DNA of 64,000 bases from Fibrobacter sp. UWR4 (lineage in GTDB: Bacteria; Fibrobacterota; Fibrobacteria; Fibrobacterales; Fibrobacteraceae). Under the pieces are notes generated by a model. The model had not been told where the DNA came from and did not search any database. It was given only the letters and a program-made list of their open reading frames with translations. The position numbers were made by a program, and so were the translations under genes. This document shows, piece by piece, positions 44,765 to 52,260 of this stretch. Numbering within the stretch: position 1 is the first letter of the stretch; each line of letters opens with the position of its first letter. The stretch is taken from positions 1 to 64,000 of the forward strand of contig NZ_QGDU01000001.1 in the NCBI RefSeq assembly GCF_003149045.1, written 5' to 3'.

Positions 44765-46721
44765 AAGTCTTGAAATTCTTGAAGAAGAACCCGAGACTTG
44801 CAAGTAGGTAAATTAGGAAGAACCAAAGCAAAGCGGTTTCTACAGCATCGCCTATGTGACTATAAAGAGTGTCCCTTGTCTTGAGGGGCATTTTTCTTTG
44901 TATGACAGCATCTACGAAAATATCCGTATTCTGATTGTAGTGTCCGTACTGGTCGATGAACAGGGATACCCCGGAATTTGCAAGACGGGCAACAGGCATT
45001 CCGTTTTCGATTGCGCGGTAGCGAATCAAATTCATGTGCTGGTAGGGGGCGGTGCTCCTGCCGAACCATCCGTCATTGGTAATGTTCACCATCAGGCGCG
45101 AACCTTCACGGATCGCTTCACGAATGAGATCCCCAAAGATGGCGTCGTAACAAATGTAAGGCGTCCACTTGAAAGGTCCGTAAACGGGAGTTTCCTTGCC
45201 GGTAACGAAATCTCCTTCACCTAAGTCCACGTAGTTCAAAATGGGGAAGATATCATCAAAGGGGATGCGTTCGCTGAAGGGCACCAGATGCTTCTTGATG
45301 TAACGCTTGGGGAAGGAAATGTCGTTGGGCGTAAAGAGGAATGCGGAATTGTAAATGTCGTATGTACGGATGGAACCGGGGTCGTTGCGTTTGTAGTCCA
45401 ATGTACCTGTAAGGATGCTGCCTTGCATTTCGTCGGCTAGACGATGCAATCTGCGGATGACTTTCGGCTGTCGGCGGATGTAGTCGGGAATGGCTGTTTC
45501 TGCAAGAACGATCAAGTCTGTTCCTGGCGGAACACTGTCCTTCACCATACCTAAGGTTTTGTTGACGATGTTGTCGAAGCGTTCCTTGCTCCACTTGGCG
45601 CCTTGTGCGATGCTGGGCTGGACCAGGGCGATGGAGGGATTTTCCTTGTTTTCCGCCCCGTAGAAGGGGGCTGCCTCTGGCTTGGAAAGCACATAGGTTC
45701 CCTGCAGGAAAAGTGCCAGGAGAAGAATGACTGGTACACTCAGGAGGGGAACGGTTTTCTTCAGTTCCTGCCTGTTTTTCAGATTTCCTGCCAGACGTTC
45801 AAATGCACCTGCTACAACCTGGTTGGATGCAACTACCAGGACTGTGTATCCGAAAATGCCTATCCAGGGGAGCATCTGGAGAAATTCGACATGATTCCCG
45901 AATACGTAGCCTAGGTGGCTCCAGGGAAAGCTGAAGTCCCCGCGGGTTCGGGTCATTTCGATGCCGGCATAGAATACAGGATAAATCCAGAGAAGAACAC
46001 GGTGACCCTTGATACGGACGTTCTTTACGATAGTATAGATAAAAGCGGCTAGAACGTTGTAGGCACTGAAATAGGCGATGAGCAGGAAGAGGCCGAACAG
46101 GATCAGTCCCGATGGTGCTGTTTCTACATTCATTACGTTGTAGATCCAGTAGTAATTGATGGTGTTGTACAGGACTGCTGACCAGAAGGTGGCAAAAAGT
46201 GCCTGTTGACGACCGAAGCGGTTCAGGACGATGAACCAGGGAACCAGCAAAAGGAGTGCTGCGGGGCCCAAGGGCATGGGCGGAAATGCAAAGGCGTAAA
46301 GACCCCAGGCGAAGACGCTTAGTATTAGGGCTGTGCGGGAGTCCCTTTCCTTAACCCGACGGACGTTCCAGCAGATGAACTTGAATATCCAGAAAAGTCC
46401 TGCAGGGAGGAATGTGGTTGCAATATGAATAAGGCCTGCGTGGCCTGCGCCATTGTGATTGAAGGAGTTGTAATCTATGGCGAGGAATATGAAGGATAGC
46501 GAACTGTAGGTGTAGATCCAGCGGGTAAATGCCTTTCGGATTTTTTTGAAAGGAAGAAATACAAGAGCTAATGCCAGTGGAACGCACTGGGGAGGGAAGG
46601 TGTAAAGACCTGGTTCGTCGGGGCGTAAAGCGATAATGACGATTTCTGCAAGAAGGACGATGGCGAAATAGGCCCGATAAATCTTGGGAAGGTCCTTGAC
46701 GTAGTTCTTAAATCTCTGCAC
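44748..46721 (-). CDS. lnt: Apolipoprotein N-acyltransferase
   Basis: This 657-residue inner-membrane enzyme adds the third acyl chain to lipoproteins. It has about eight membrane segments in the first 300 residues and a nitrilase-like domain: ALVQPSIAQG, Glu in LAETAIPDY, Lys in IKKHLVPFSE, Cys in YICYDAIFGD. One more membrane segment lies at the C-terminus. At 657 it is ~140 longer than E. coli Lnt, mainly at the N-terminus. It lies 16 nt behind rsmI. Confidence 0.93.
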   Translation of the reverse strand: MQRFKNYVKDLPKIYRAYFAIVLLAEIVIIALRPDEPGLYTFPPQCVPLALALVFLPFKKIRKAFTRWIYTYSSLSFIFLAIDYNSFNHNGAGHAGLIHIATTFLPAGLFWIFKFICWNVRRVKERDSRTALILSVFAWGLYAFAFPPMPLGPAALLLLVPWFIVLNRFGRQQALFATFWSAVLYNTINYYWIYNVMNVETAPSGLILFGLFLLIAYFSAYNVLAAFIYTIVKNVRIKGHRVLLWIYPVFYAGIEMTRTRGDFSFPWSHLGYVFGNHVEFLQMLPWIGIFGYTVLVVASNQVVAGAFERLAGNLKNRQELKKTVPLLSVPVILLLALFLQGTYVLSKPEAAPFYGAENKENPSIALVQPSIAQGAKWSKERFDNIVNKTLGMVKDSVPPGTDLIVLAETAIPDYIRRQPKVIRRLHRLADEMQGSILTGTLDYKRNDPGSIRTYDIYNSAFLFTPNDISFPKRYIKKHLVPFSERIPFDDIFPILNYVDLGEGDFVTGKETPVYGPFKWTPYICYDAIFGDLIREAIREGSRLMVNITNDGWFGRSTAPYQHMNLIRYRAIENGMPVARLANSGVSLFIDQYGHYNQNTDIFVDAVIQRKMPLKTRDTLYSHIGDAVETALLWFFLIYLLASLGFFFKNFKTSRTEA

Positions 46722-46737
46722 GATTCATCCTGTTAGA

Positions 46738-47424
46738 TTACAGACCGCTCTTGTCCTGGGGATTGAAAATCAGGACGAATTCACCTTTCGGCGGATGACT
46801 CTTGAAATGAGCCGTAATCTCAGTTGGCGTCCCGATGAGATGTTCTTCGAACTTCTTGGTGAGTTCTCGCATGAGGGCGATTTTAATATCTCCGAAGACT
46901 TGTTTGATTTCTTCCACAAACTTGTCGATGTTGTGGGGACTTGCGTAGAAAATCTGGGTAGATTCCTCTTCCTTTAGTTTTTCAAGCAAGTGAATTCGCT
47001 GTGCGCTTTTCTTGGGGGAGAAATACTGGAAGGTAAAGTGATCGGTGGGCATGCCGCTGGATACCAAGGCGGTAATCATGGCGCAGGGACCGGGAACTGC
47101 CCGCACATCGATGCCTTCGCGGACGCACTCACGGACCAAGTTAAATGCAGGGTCTGCAACGCCGGGAGTTCCAGCATCGCTGATCAAGGCGATGTCACCT
47201 TTGTTCTTTAGAAATTCCACGTATTTCGGGGTCACCTTTTCTTTGTTGAAGTCATGGTAGGCTTCCATGGGGGTGCCGATATTGTATGCGTCAAACAAAA
47301 CTCTGGAGTGGCGAGTATCTTCGGCCAGGACCAGGGGGACTTCCTTTAGGATTCGGACAGCACGGTAAGTGATGTCTTCCATATTTCCAATAGGAGTTGC
47401 TACGATGTACAAGGTGTGGGACAT
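46738..47424 (-). CDS. rsmI: 16S rRNA (cytidine-1402-2'-O)-methyltransferase
   Basis: This 228-residue tetrapyrrole-methylase-fold enzyme matches RsmI: LYIVATPIGNMEDITYRA at the start, LAEDTRHSRVLF, LISDAGTPGVADP and VPGPCAMITAL. It methylates the ribose of C1402 in the ribosomal P site. It is slightly short compared with E. coli RsmI (~286) because the C-terminal extension is missing. It is probably co-transcribed with lnt. Confidence 0.95.
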   Translation of the reverse strand: MSHTLYIVATPIGNMEDITYRAVRILKEVPLVLAEDTRHSRVLFDAYNIGTPMEAYHDFNKEKVTPKYVEFLKNKGDIALISDAGTPGVADPAFNLVRECVREGIDVRAVPGPCAMITALVSSGMPTDHFTFQYFSPKKSAQRIHLLEKLKEEESTQIFYASPHNIDKFVEEIKQVFGDIKIALMRELTKKFEEHLIGTPTEITAHFKSHPPKGEFVLIFNPQDKSGL

Positions 47425-47451
47425 AGGATTAATCTACCAAATAGGAATATG

Positions 47452-48024
47452 CTAGGACAGCCCGGCGTTCAGATCGGAGTTGCGATTCAATTGCAGTTCG
47501 TACTTCAAGCGATTCAGCAGTCGCTGGTGCATTGCTTCGGAGGCCTGGTTTACCAAATCGGAACGAAGTTTTCCATACCAGAAAGCTCTGACCAGTTCGG
47601 ATTCATCGAATTCAGCCTTGAATGTTAGACTTCCGTTGCAGAAAATGTGGGTGGTCATGTGGTACTTTAGGGTTTCATCCACCGGCATAATGGGCCAGAA
47701 GGGGAAAACCGTCAGAGGAACTGCCCAGGCGCTACCTTTTTCTTCGGTATTGGATTCTACGACTGCTTCGATGGTGATGTTTCCTCTGCAGGATTCCATC
47801 GGGTAGACCGTCGTATCTACGGCTGCGGTATAGGCTCGCTGTAGCTGAACGTCCAGAACGGCAGTCTGACCGCCATAATTGATGGTAATCGGTTCGAAGA
47901 ATGGAATTGTCTTGGGTTGGTCGAGGCCGCCAAGGCGAGTAAGATCCACTGAACAGGATGTTCCCAAGAGGAGCGTGGAGGCGGATGCTAAAATTAGCCA
48001 GACTTTTTTCATTTTAGTAATCAT
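47452..48024 (-). CDS. Lipoprotein of unknown function
   Basis: This 190-residue protein has a signal peptide and lipobox LLGTSC. The mature part is a beta-rich domain with hydrophobic strands (VPLTVFPFWPIMPVDETLKY) and a helical end. Two nearby starts (48024, 48012) both lack a good ribosome-binding site. A TATTAT box lies only ~10-25 nt upstream of them, so the leader would be very short. It is divergent from lpxH with 39 bp between. No family was recognised. Confidence 0.65.
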   Translation of the reverse strand: MITKMKKVWLILASASTLLLGTSCSVDLTRLGGLDQPKTIPFFEPITINYGGQTAVLDVQLQRAYTAAVDTTVYPMESCRGNITIEAVVESNTEEKGSAWAVPLTVFPFWPIMPVDETLKYHMTTHIFCNGSLTFKAEFDESELVRAFWYGKLRSDLVNQASEAMHQRLLNRLKYELQLNRNSDLNAGLS

Positions 48025-48063
48025 TGACCAAATAATAGCTAAAGATTTTTTTAGATTGGGGAC

Positions 48064-48795
48064 ATGGATCGTAAAGCCTTCTTCATTTCGGACGCTCATT
48101 TAGGCGTAAACCCTCCTGGAGCGATTGGACAACGTGAATCTGCCCTGATTCGCTTTCTGGACTCCCTGCGGGGAAAGGCTTCCCACGTAGTTATTGTGGG
48201 GGATCTTTTTGAATTTTGGTACGAATACAACGATTATGTATGCCGTAACCATTTCGACTTGTATTTTTCTTTAAAGCGTCTCGTGGAATCCGGAACGGAA
48301 GTTCATTTGCTTCAGGGAAACCATGATTTTGCCTATGGTACTTTTTTCCCGAAGTCCTTGGGTGTTCAGGTTCATAAGCAGGTGGTTCTGGAAATACAGG
48401 GGAAACGAGTTCTTTTTAGGCATGGGGATGGTGTTGCCAAGTCTGATTTTGGTTACCGTCTGTTCCGTCGCATTTTGGATTTCCCGTTAAACCGCTTCCT
48501 CTTCAAGCAGATTCACCCGGATTGGGGAATGGCCCTTGCCAGATTTGTTGGTCGTAGTAGTCGTAAGGCTGGCGAAGATCGCATTATCAACATTAAGGAA
48601 TACCAGGCTTGGGCCGATCGTACCATGAAAAAGGAAGACTGTGACTTCTGCATTTTTGGCCACATCCATATTCCCGGAATCTGGAAATTGGAACATGGTA
48701 CGGCAGCGTCTTCTGGCGAGTGGATAAAAAAACTCACCTACCTCCAGATGGATGCAGGTGAGATAAACTTGAAAGAGTTCTCGATAAACGATTAG
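48064..48795 (+). CDS. lpxH: UDP-2,3-diacylglucosamine diphosphatase (LpxH-like)
   Basis: This 243-residue calcineurin-type phosphoesterase has all metal motifs: SDAHLG (Asp10, His12), VGDLFEFW (Asp47), GNHD (85-88), RHGDG and GHIHIP. It removes UMP from UDP-diacylglucosamine in lipid A synthesis on the inner membrane surface. It fits the diderm envelope implied by lnt. The last 4 nt overlap the convergent gene. Confidence 0.9.
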   Translation: MDRKAFFISDAHLGVNPPGAIGQRESALIRFLDSLRGKASHVVIVGDLFEFWYEYNDYVCRNHFDLYFSLKRLVESGTEVHLLQGNHDFAYGTFFPKSLGVQVHKQVVLEIQGKRVLFRHGDGVAKSDFGYRLFRRILDFPLNRFLFKQIHPDWGMALARFVGRSSRKAGEDRIINIKEYQAWADRTMKKEDCDFCIFGHIHIPGIWKLEHGTAASSGEWIKKLTYLQMDAGEINLKEFSIND

Positions 48796-49247
48796 TCTTC
48801 GCCGCCTTGGGGTGCGGAACCATCCAGGCGGGACTCCGTGGATTTTCTGACTTTCTTGCCGGCGTTGTCGCCCCAGATGGCCGCTACGATATCGGTGTTG
48901 GCGAAGGATTCCCAGTAATCTTCTACCCAGCACCAATGGTGAGTGGTTCCCTTGTCATCTACGATGGACCAGTTCTTGACGGAGAAGGTCACCGTTTCGG
49001 GAGCGACTTCGTCGTGAGCATAGCCGTCGTTAGCTTCAGCCTTTTCAGGTTGAATTTCAATAGTCCAGGACCTGTTAAAGGTCTTCTTGTAAATAGCCAC
49101 GTTCAGCACTGCGAGAATGGCTAAAATCACAACGCCCAGTCTGAGGTTCTTCTTGGAAAGAAGGAAAATCAGGAACAGCAACAGCAGAACGCTTAAAGCG
49201 CCGATGTTGTAGTGGGTTGTGTAGAATACTTTGAAAACATCAACCAT
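48792..49247 (-). CDS. Small membrane protein of unknown function
   Basis: This 151-residue protein has two membrane helices (about 16-32 and 36-53) and a ~95-residue polar domain with several Trp (HHWCWVEDYWESF) that is probably outside the cytoplasm. CGAGG lies just before the ATG. It lies 20 nt behind the 49268 gene and likely shares its transcript. No family was recognised. Confidence 0.6.
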   Translation of the reverse strand: MVDVFKVFYTTHYNIGALSVLLLLFLIFLLSKKNLRLGVVILAILAVLNVAIYKKTFNRSWTIEIQPEKAEANDGYAHDEVAPETVTFSVKNWSIVDDKGTTHHWCWVEDYWESFANTDIVAAIWGDNAGKKVRKSTESRLDGSAPQGGED

Positions 49248-49267
49248 GATTGACCTCGTTTGTCAGG

Positions 49268-50014
49268 TTACTTTTTGGCAGCCTTGGTTGCCTTCTGATT
49301 TGCGACCAGTGCTGCAACGTTAAAGGTTACAGTCTTGCCGTTCACGGAACATTCTGTACGGAAACTGCTCTTGGGAAGAGCGATGCCGTGAGAGGTGAGG
49401 GTGCCCATGAAGGATGCGTTTGCGTGGCTAGCAATGGTACGGACGTTGATGAAACCCTTTTCCTTGCTGAAAGTCAAGGTGAATGTCTTCTTTGCCTTGT
49501 CGAATTCGGCAACCATAGTCTTGTTGACGATGGTGTTCACGCCATTTTTGGTATTTCTGTCGAAAATAATGGTGCCGCGAGTGTCGATAGAAAGCATCGT
49601 CTTGTTAGCGACGGCATTACGGCAAGCGATGGGCTGCCAAGTACCCTTTTTCTTGTTGGAGTTTGCGTTGGTGAAAATGTACTTGTTGCCGTCCTTTTCC
49701 AGTTCGTAGGAACCAGTGGCGATCTTTTCGCCGATAGCGTTCAGGGCGCCCTTAAAGTAAAGGAATTTGGACTTGGAACCATTTACACCAGGAATAAAGC
49801 GGAAGGAGGTTGCCTTAGGTTCCTTAGTGGGGGTGATTGCAATGCGCTTGCTGACCGGATCTACTTCGATATCTGCATAGGGACCGATTTCGGTAACTTC
49901 ACCCTTCTTGTTGGTTTCCTGCTTTGCCAGCTTATCCAGCTTCAGGGCCTTGATTGCCTGAAGGGGGAAACGAAGGAAACCGCGGATGTCCATTTTGACG
50001 ATGATATTTTCCAT
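49268..50014 (-). CDS. Basic cytoplasmic protein with possible repeated AbrB-like hairpins
   Basis: This 248-residue protein has no signal peptide and is Lys/Ala-rich at the end. It starts ENIIVKMDIRGFLRFPLQAI, which looks like the swapped-hairpin start of AbrB/MraZ-type proteins. Similar strand-Gly-strand segments recur (MLSIDTRGTIIFDR, SFMGTLTSHGIALPK). AAAGGAG precedes the ATG. A DNA-binding role is only a guess from that pattern. Confidence 0.5.
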   Translation of the reverse strand: MENIIVKMDIRGFLRFPLQAIKALKLDKLAKQETNKKGEVTEIGPYADIEVDPVSKRIAITPTKEPKATSFRFIPGVNGSKSKFLYFKGALNAIGEKIATGSYELEKDGNKYIFTNANSNKKKGTWQPIACRNAVANKTMLSIDTRGTIIFDRNTKNGVNTIVNKTMVAEFDKAKKTFTLTFSKEKGFINVRTIASHANASFMGTLTSHGIALPKSSFRTECSVNGKTVTFNVAALVANQKATKAAKK

Positions 50015-50198
50015 TTAACAACTCCTTTATGTTTTAAAGGTAAATTAACAAAAATTTACGGAGTTTGTGAGGGGTTGTGAGAAAAAAGTATAAAGTAATT
50101 TACAAAATAATCTTTTTGTAAGCGTTTGCTCTGCTATAAAAAAACTTTGTGAAAATTCGAAAATTGCCTCTAGTGACGTTGTACGTAAAATTTTAAAT
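50015..50198. promoter_or_regulatory. AT-rich gap before the 49268-50014 gene
   Basis: This 184-bp AT-rich stretch has no gene. The minus strand carries TTATAGCAGAGCAAACG and TTTTACGTACAACG segments that could hold promoters for the 50014 gene. No repeat or terminator is clear behind the 50199 gene. Confidence 0.3.
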
Positions 50199-50969
50199 TT
50201 ATTTGCTCAAATTTGAAAAAACTTCTTTAAGCGGATTGCCTTTACGCAAGATTTTACGGGATGTGACGAGGCTCACACTGTTTTCGTTTGTTCTCAATTC
50301 GAATTGGCTTTGGTCATAAATAATGGACGCCCTTTGTTCCAAATTTTTCAGTTGATCAGGTTCAATAGAAACGTCTGCACGGATTAAAAATTTGGGATAA
50401 AGGAAACCATACTTGCTGGAAATTGCGTCGGCAATACTGAATACGGGGTCGATGAAAAGCAAGGGAGTTTTGTTGTATGCTGGAATAAGCCCCTGCTTTG
50501 CGGCGAGAATTGCTCCGATACCTCGTCCTGCGATGTAAGCGAATCCGGACTCGTTTACTTGTGCTGCGCACTGGGCGATTTGGTTTGCGTCAGATTCAAA
50601 AGTTTCTTGGGATGGAGTTCCCTTGTTGTTGCCGCCGCCTCGGTAATTAAAGGATACCAAAGTGAAATTAGGGTGTTCGCCAACTTCTGCCAGAAATTGA
50701 GCAGCATCTTCTTCGGCGTCCGGATAATACAGTAAGATAGGAGCGGTTCCGTTTCCCATCATCCAGCCTCCAAGAAGGGTGCCGTCTTCAAGAGTGCAGG
50801 AAATGCCCTTTGCCTTTCCGGAAATCGCTTCGTTCGCTTCCTTATGGGTGATTGCGCGAGGGAAGGCCTTCTGCCTTTCCGTCAAAGCCAGGTAAAATAC
50901 CATGCTGATGTAAATCACCCCCAGGACACCAATAAAACGAAGCACACGGAAGAAAAACTCTTTTATCAT
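50199..50969 (-). CDS. Membrane-anchored alpha/beta-hydrolase-fold protein without nucleophile Ser
   Basis: This 256-residue protein has an N-terminal membrane helix (FIGVLGVIYISMVFYLAL). Hydrolase-fold blocks follow: ILLYYPDAEEDA, LVSFNYRGGGNNKG (the oxyanion region of this group) and the elbow IAGRGIGAILAAKQG, where Gly replaces the nucleophile Ser. An Asp is in LLFIDPVFS. ATG 50969 gives the better N-terminus; 50999 is an alternative, and neither has a strong ribosome-binding site. Confidence 0.6.
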   Translation of the reverse strand: MIKEFFFRVLRFIGVLGVIYISMVFYLALTERQKAFPRAITHKEANEAISGKAKGISCTLEDGTLLGGWMMGNGTAPILLYYPDAEEDAAQFLAEVGEHPNFTLVSFNYRGGGNNKGTPSQETFESDANQIAQCAAQVNESGFAYIAGRGIGAILAAKQGLIPAYNKTPLLFIDPVFSIADAISSKYGFLYPKFLIRADVSIEPDQLKNLEQRASIIYDQSQFELRTNENSVSLVTSRKILRKGNPLKEVFSNLSK

Positions 50970-50997
50970 GCCCCAAAGATAAAAAAAAGAGGGGAGC

Positions 50998-51065
50998 ATG
51001 ACGTTAAAAATGAAAGTCGCTCTTGCGAATGCAAGAGCCAGGGGGTCCAGGGGGCAGCGCCCCCT
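50998..51065. repeat. Two-hairpin intergenic repeat, copy 1
   Basis: The unit begins ATGACGTT and contains hairpin GCTCTTGC-GAAT-GCAAGAGC (51019-51038) and hairpin AGGGGGC-AGC-GCCCCCT (51049-51065). It is repeated 83 bp downstream. Confidence 0.85.
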
Positions 51066-51080
51066 TTAAAATGCGGAAAA

Positions 51081-51148
51081 ATGACGTTTAAAATAAAAGT
51101 CGCTCTTGCGAACGCAAGAGCCAGGGGGTCCAGGGGGCAGCGCCCCCT
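51081..51148. repeat. Two-hairpin intergenic repeat, copy 2
   Basis: Near-identical to copy 1, with hairpins at 51102-51121 (loop GAAC) and 51132-51148. The loop change leaves both stems intact. No reading frame is convincing. Confidence 0.85.
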
Positions 51149-51159
51149 GCAACAAAAAA

Positions 51160-51190
51160 GGACTCTCGCCGGGAGTGTCGGTGAGAGTCC
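51160..51190 (+). terminator. Hairpin behind the repeat pair, possibly a terminator
   Basis: GGACTCTCGCC pairs with GGTGAGAGTCC with one mismatch around a 9-nt loop. An A tract precedes it (minus-strand T tract), so it suits termination on the minus strand toward the 50969 gene. Confidence 0.5.
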
Positions 51191-51205
51191 GAGGGATGGG
51201 ATTGG

Positions 51206-51404
51206 GTGTTCCCCAAATATATCCAAAAAATTGTGGGGGTGGTATACTTTTTTTGCGGAGTGTTCCCGAAAGTGTTCTCTAGGTGTTCTCCGCTGTTTTT
51301 CCTATGGTTTATGGGGCTTGATGCCCTGAAAAAGCCTCTTTTTTGTCGTTGTTTTACAAAATCTAGTGTTCCCAAAAATGAGCAAAAAATTTATATTTGT
51401 TCCC
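51206..51404 (+). promoter_or_regulatory. Six GTGTTC-type boxes upstream of the TIGR02147 gene
   Basis: GTGTTCCC or GTGTTCTC occurs at 51206, 51260, 51272, 51283 and 51366, with a TTGTTCCC version at 51397. Boxes 2-4 are 11-12 bp apart, one helical turn. All have the same orientation. TATATTTG (51392-51399) fits the -7 element of FCB-group promoters and would place the transcript start at or beside ATG 51406. Confidence 0.55.
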
Positions 51405-51405
51405 G

Positions 51406-52260
51406 ATGAACGTTTATGCTTACTATAACTATAGGAAGTACCTGCAGGACTACTACGACTATCGTAAGTCCGTCCAGAGGTATTTTTCCTACAGATCTTT
51501 TGCAAAGAAGGCCGGATACTCTTCTTCCGGTTTCTATTTGGATTTAGTCCGTGGCCGTAAGTCCCTTACTCCTCAGATGCTGCCCAAGTTCATTTCTGCT
51601 TTGGGCCTGACCGAGAAGGAAGGTCGCTATTTCACCTTAATGGTGGACTTTACTCACGCCACTACCGCCGCATCCAAGCAGGCTATCTTCGAACAGATGT
51701 CTGCCCTACTGCCTAGTGCGGTCAAGTCTCTCACGAAGAACCAGCAGGAGTACTACAGCAAGTGGTACTATGTTGCTGCCCGTGAAGCTCTCGCCATCCT
51801 AAACATTGGCGAAAAGAATATCCAGGAACTTGCATTGTTCCTTAATCCCCGTATTACTTTGCCTCAGGCAAAGCAGGCTATCCAGTTGCTACTGGCTCTT
51901 GGCCTTATCGAACTGGATATTACCGGTTGCTATCGTTCTGTTAACAAGGCTATCTTCAGCGGTTCCGAAATTGCTCCGCTATTCGTTCATCAGTTCCAAA
52001 AGCAGATGATAGACCTTGGTAAAGACGCCCTGGATCACTACAGCACCGAACGTAGAAATGTATCTTGTATGACCATGAGCGTTTCCGCCGAAGGTCTGGA
52101 ACGCATTATTAGCAAGATTGACTTGTTCCGCAAGGAAGTCGTTGATATTGTTCGTTCTGACGAAGGTGAAACCATGGTCGCCCAGATGAACATTCAGTTC
52201 TTCCCGCTGAGCAAGGAAAAGGTGGCTCTGCCCCCCGAAACCGAGGAGGATGAAAAATGA
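51406..52260 (+). CDS. TIGR02147-family regulator (DUF4423)
   Basis: This 284-residue protein is a clear member of the Fibrobacter-expanded TIGR02147 family: YAYYNYRKYLQDYYDYRK at the start, FSYRSFAKKAGYSSSGFYLD (a helix-turn-helix-like block), LVRGRKSLTPQM, and the DUF4423 region with TMSVSAEGLERIISKIDLFR. It is probably a cytoplasmic DNA-binding regulator. ATG 51406 matches the family start, but no ribosome-binding site is visible. Its stop overlaps the next start (ATGA). Confidence 0.88.
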   Translation: MNVYAYYNYRKYLQDYYDYRKSVQRYFSYRSFAKKAGYSSSGFYLDLVRGRKSLTPQMLPKFISALGLTEKEGRYFTLMVDFTHATTAASKQAIFEQMSALLPSAVKSLTKNQQEYYSKWYYVAAREALAILNIGEKNIQELALFLNPRITLPQAKQAIQLLLALGLIELDITGCYRSVNKAIFSGSEIAPLFVHQFQKQMIDLGKDALDHYSTERRNVSCMTMSVSAEGLERIISKIDLFRKEVVDIVRSDEGETMVAQMNIQFFPLSKEKVALPPETEEDEK

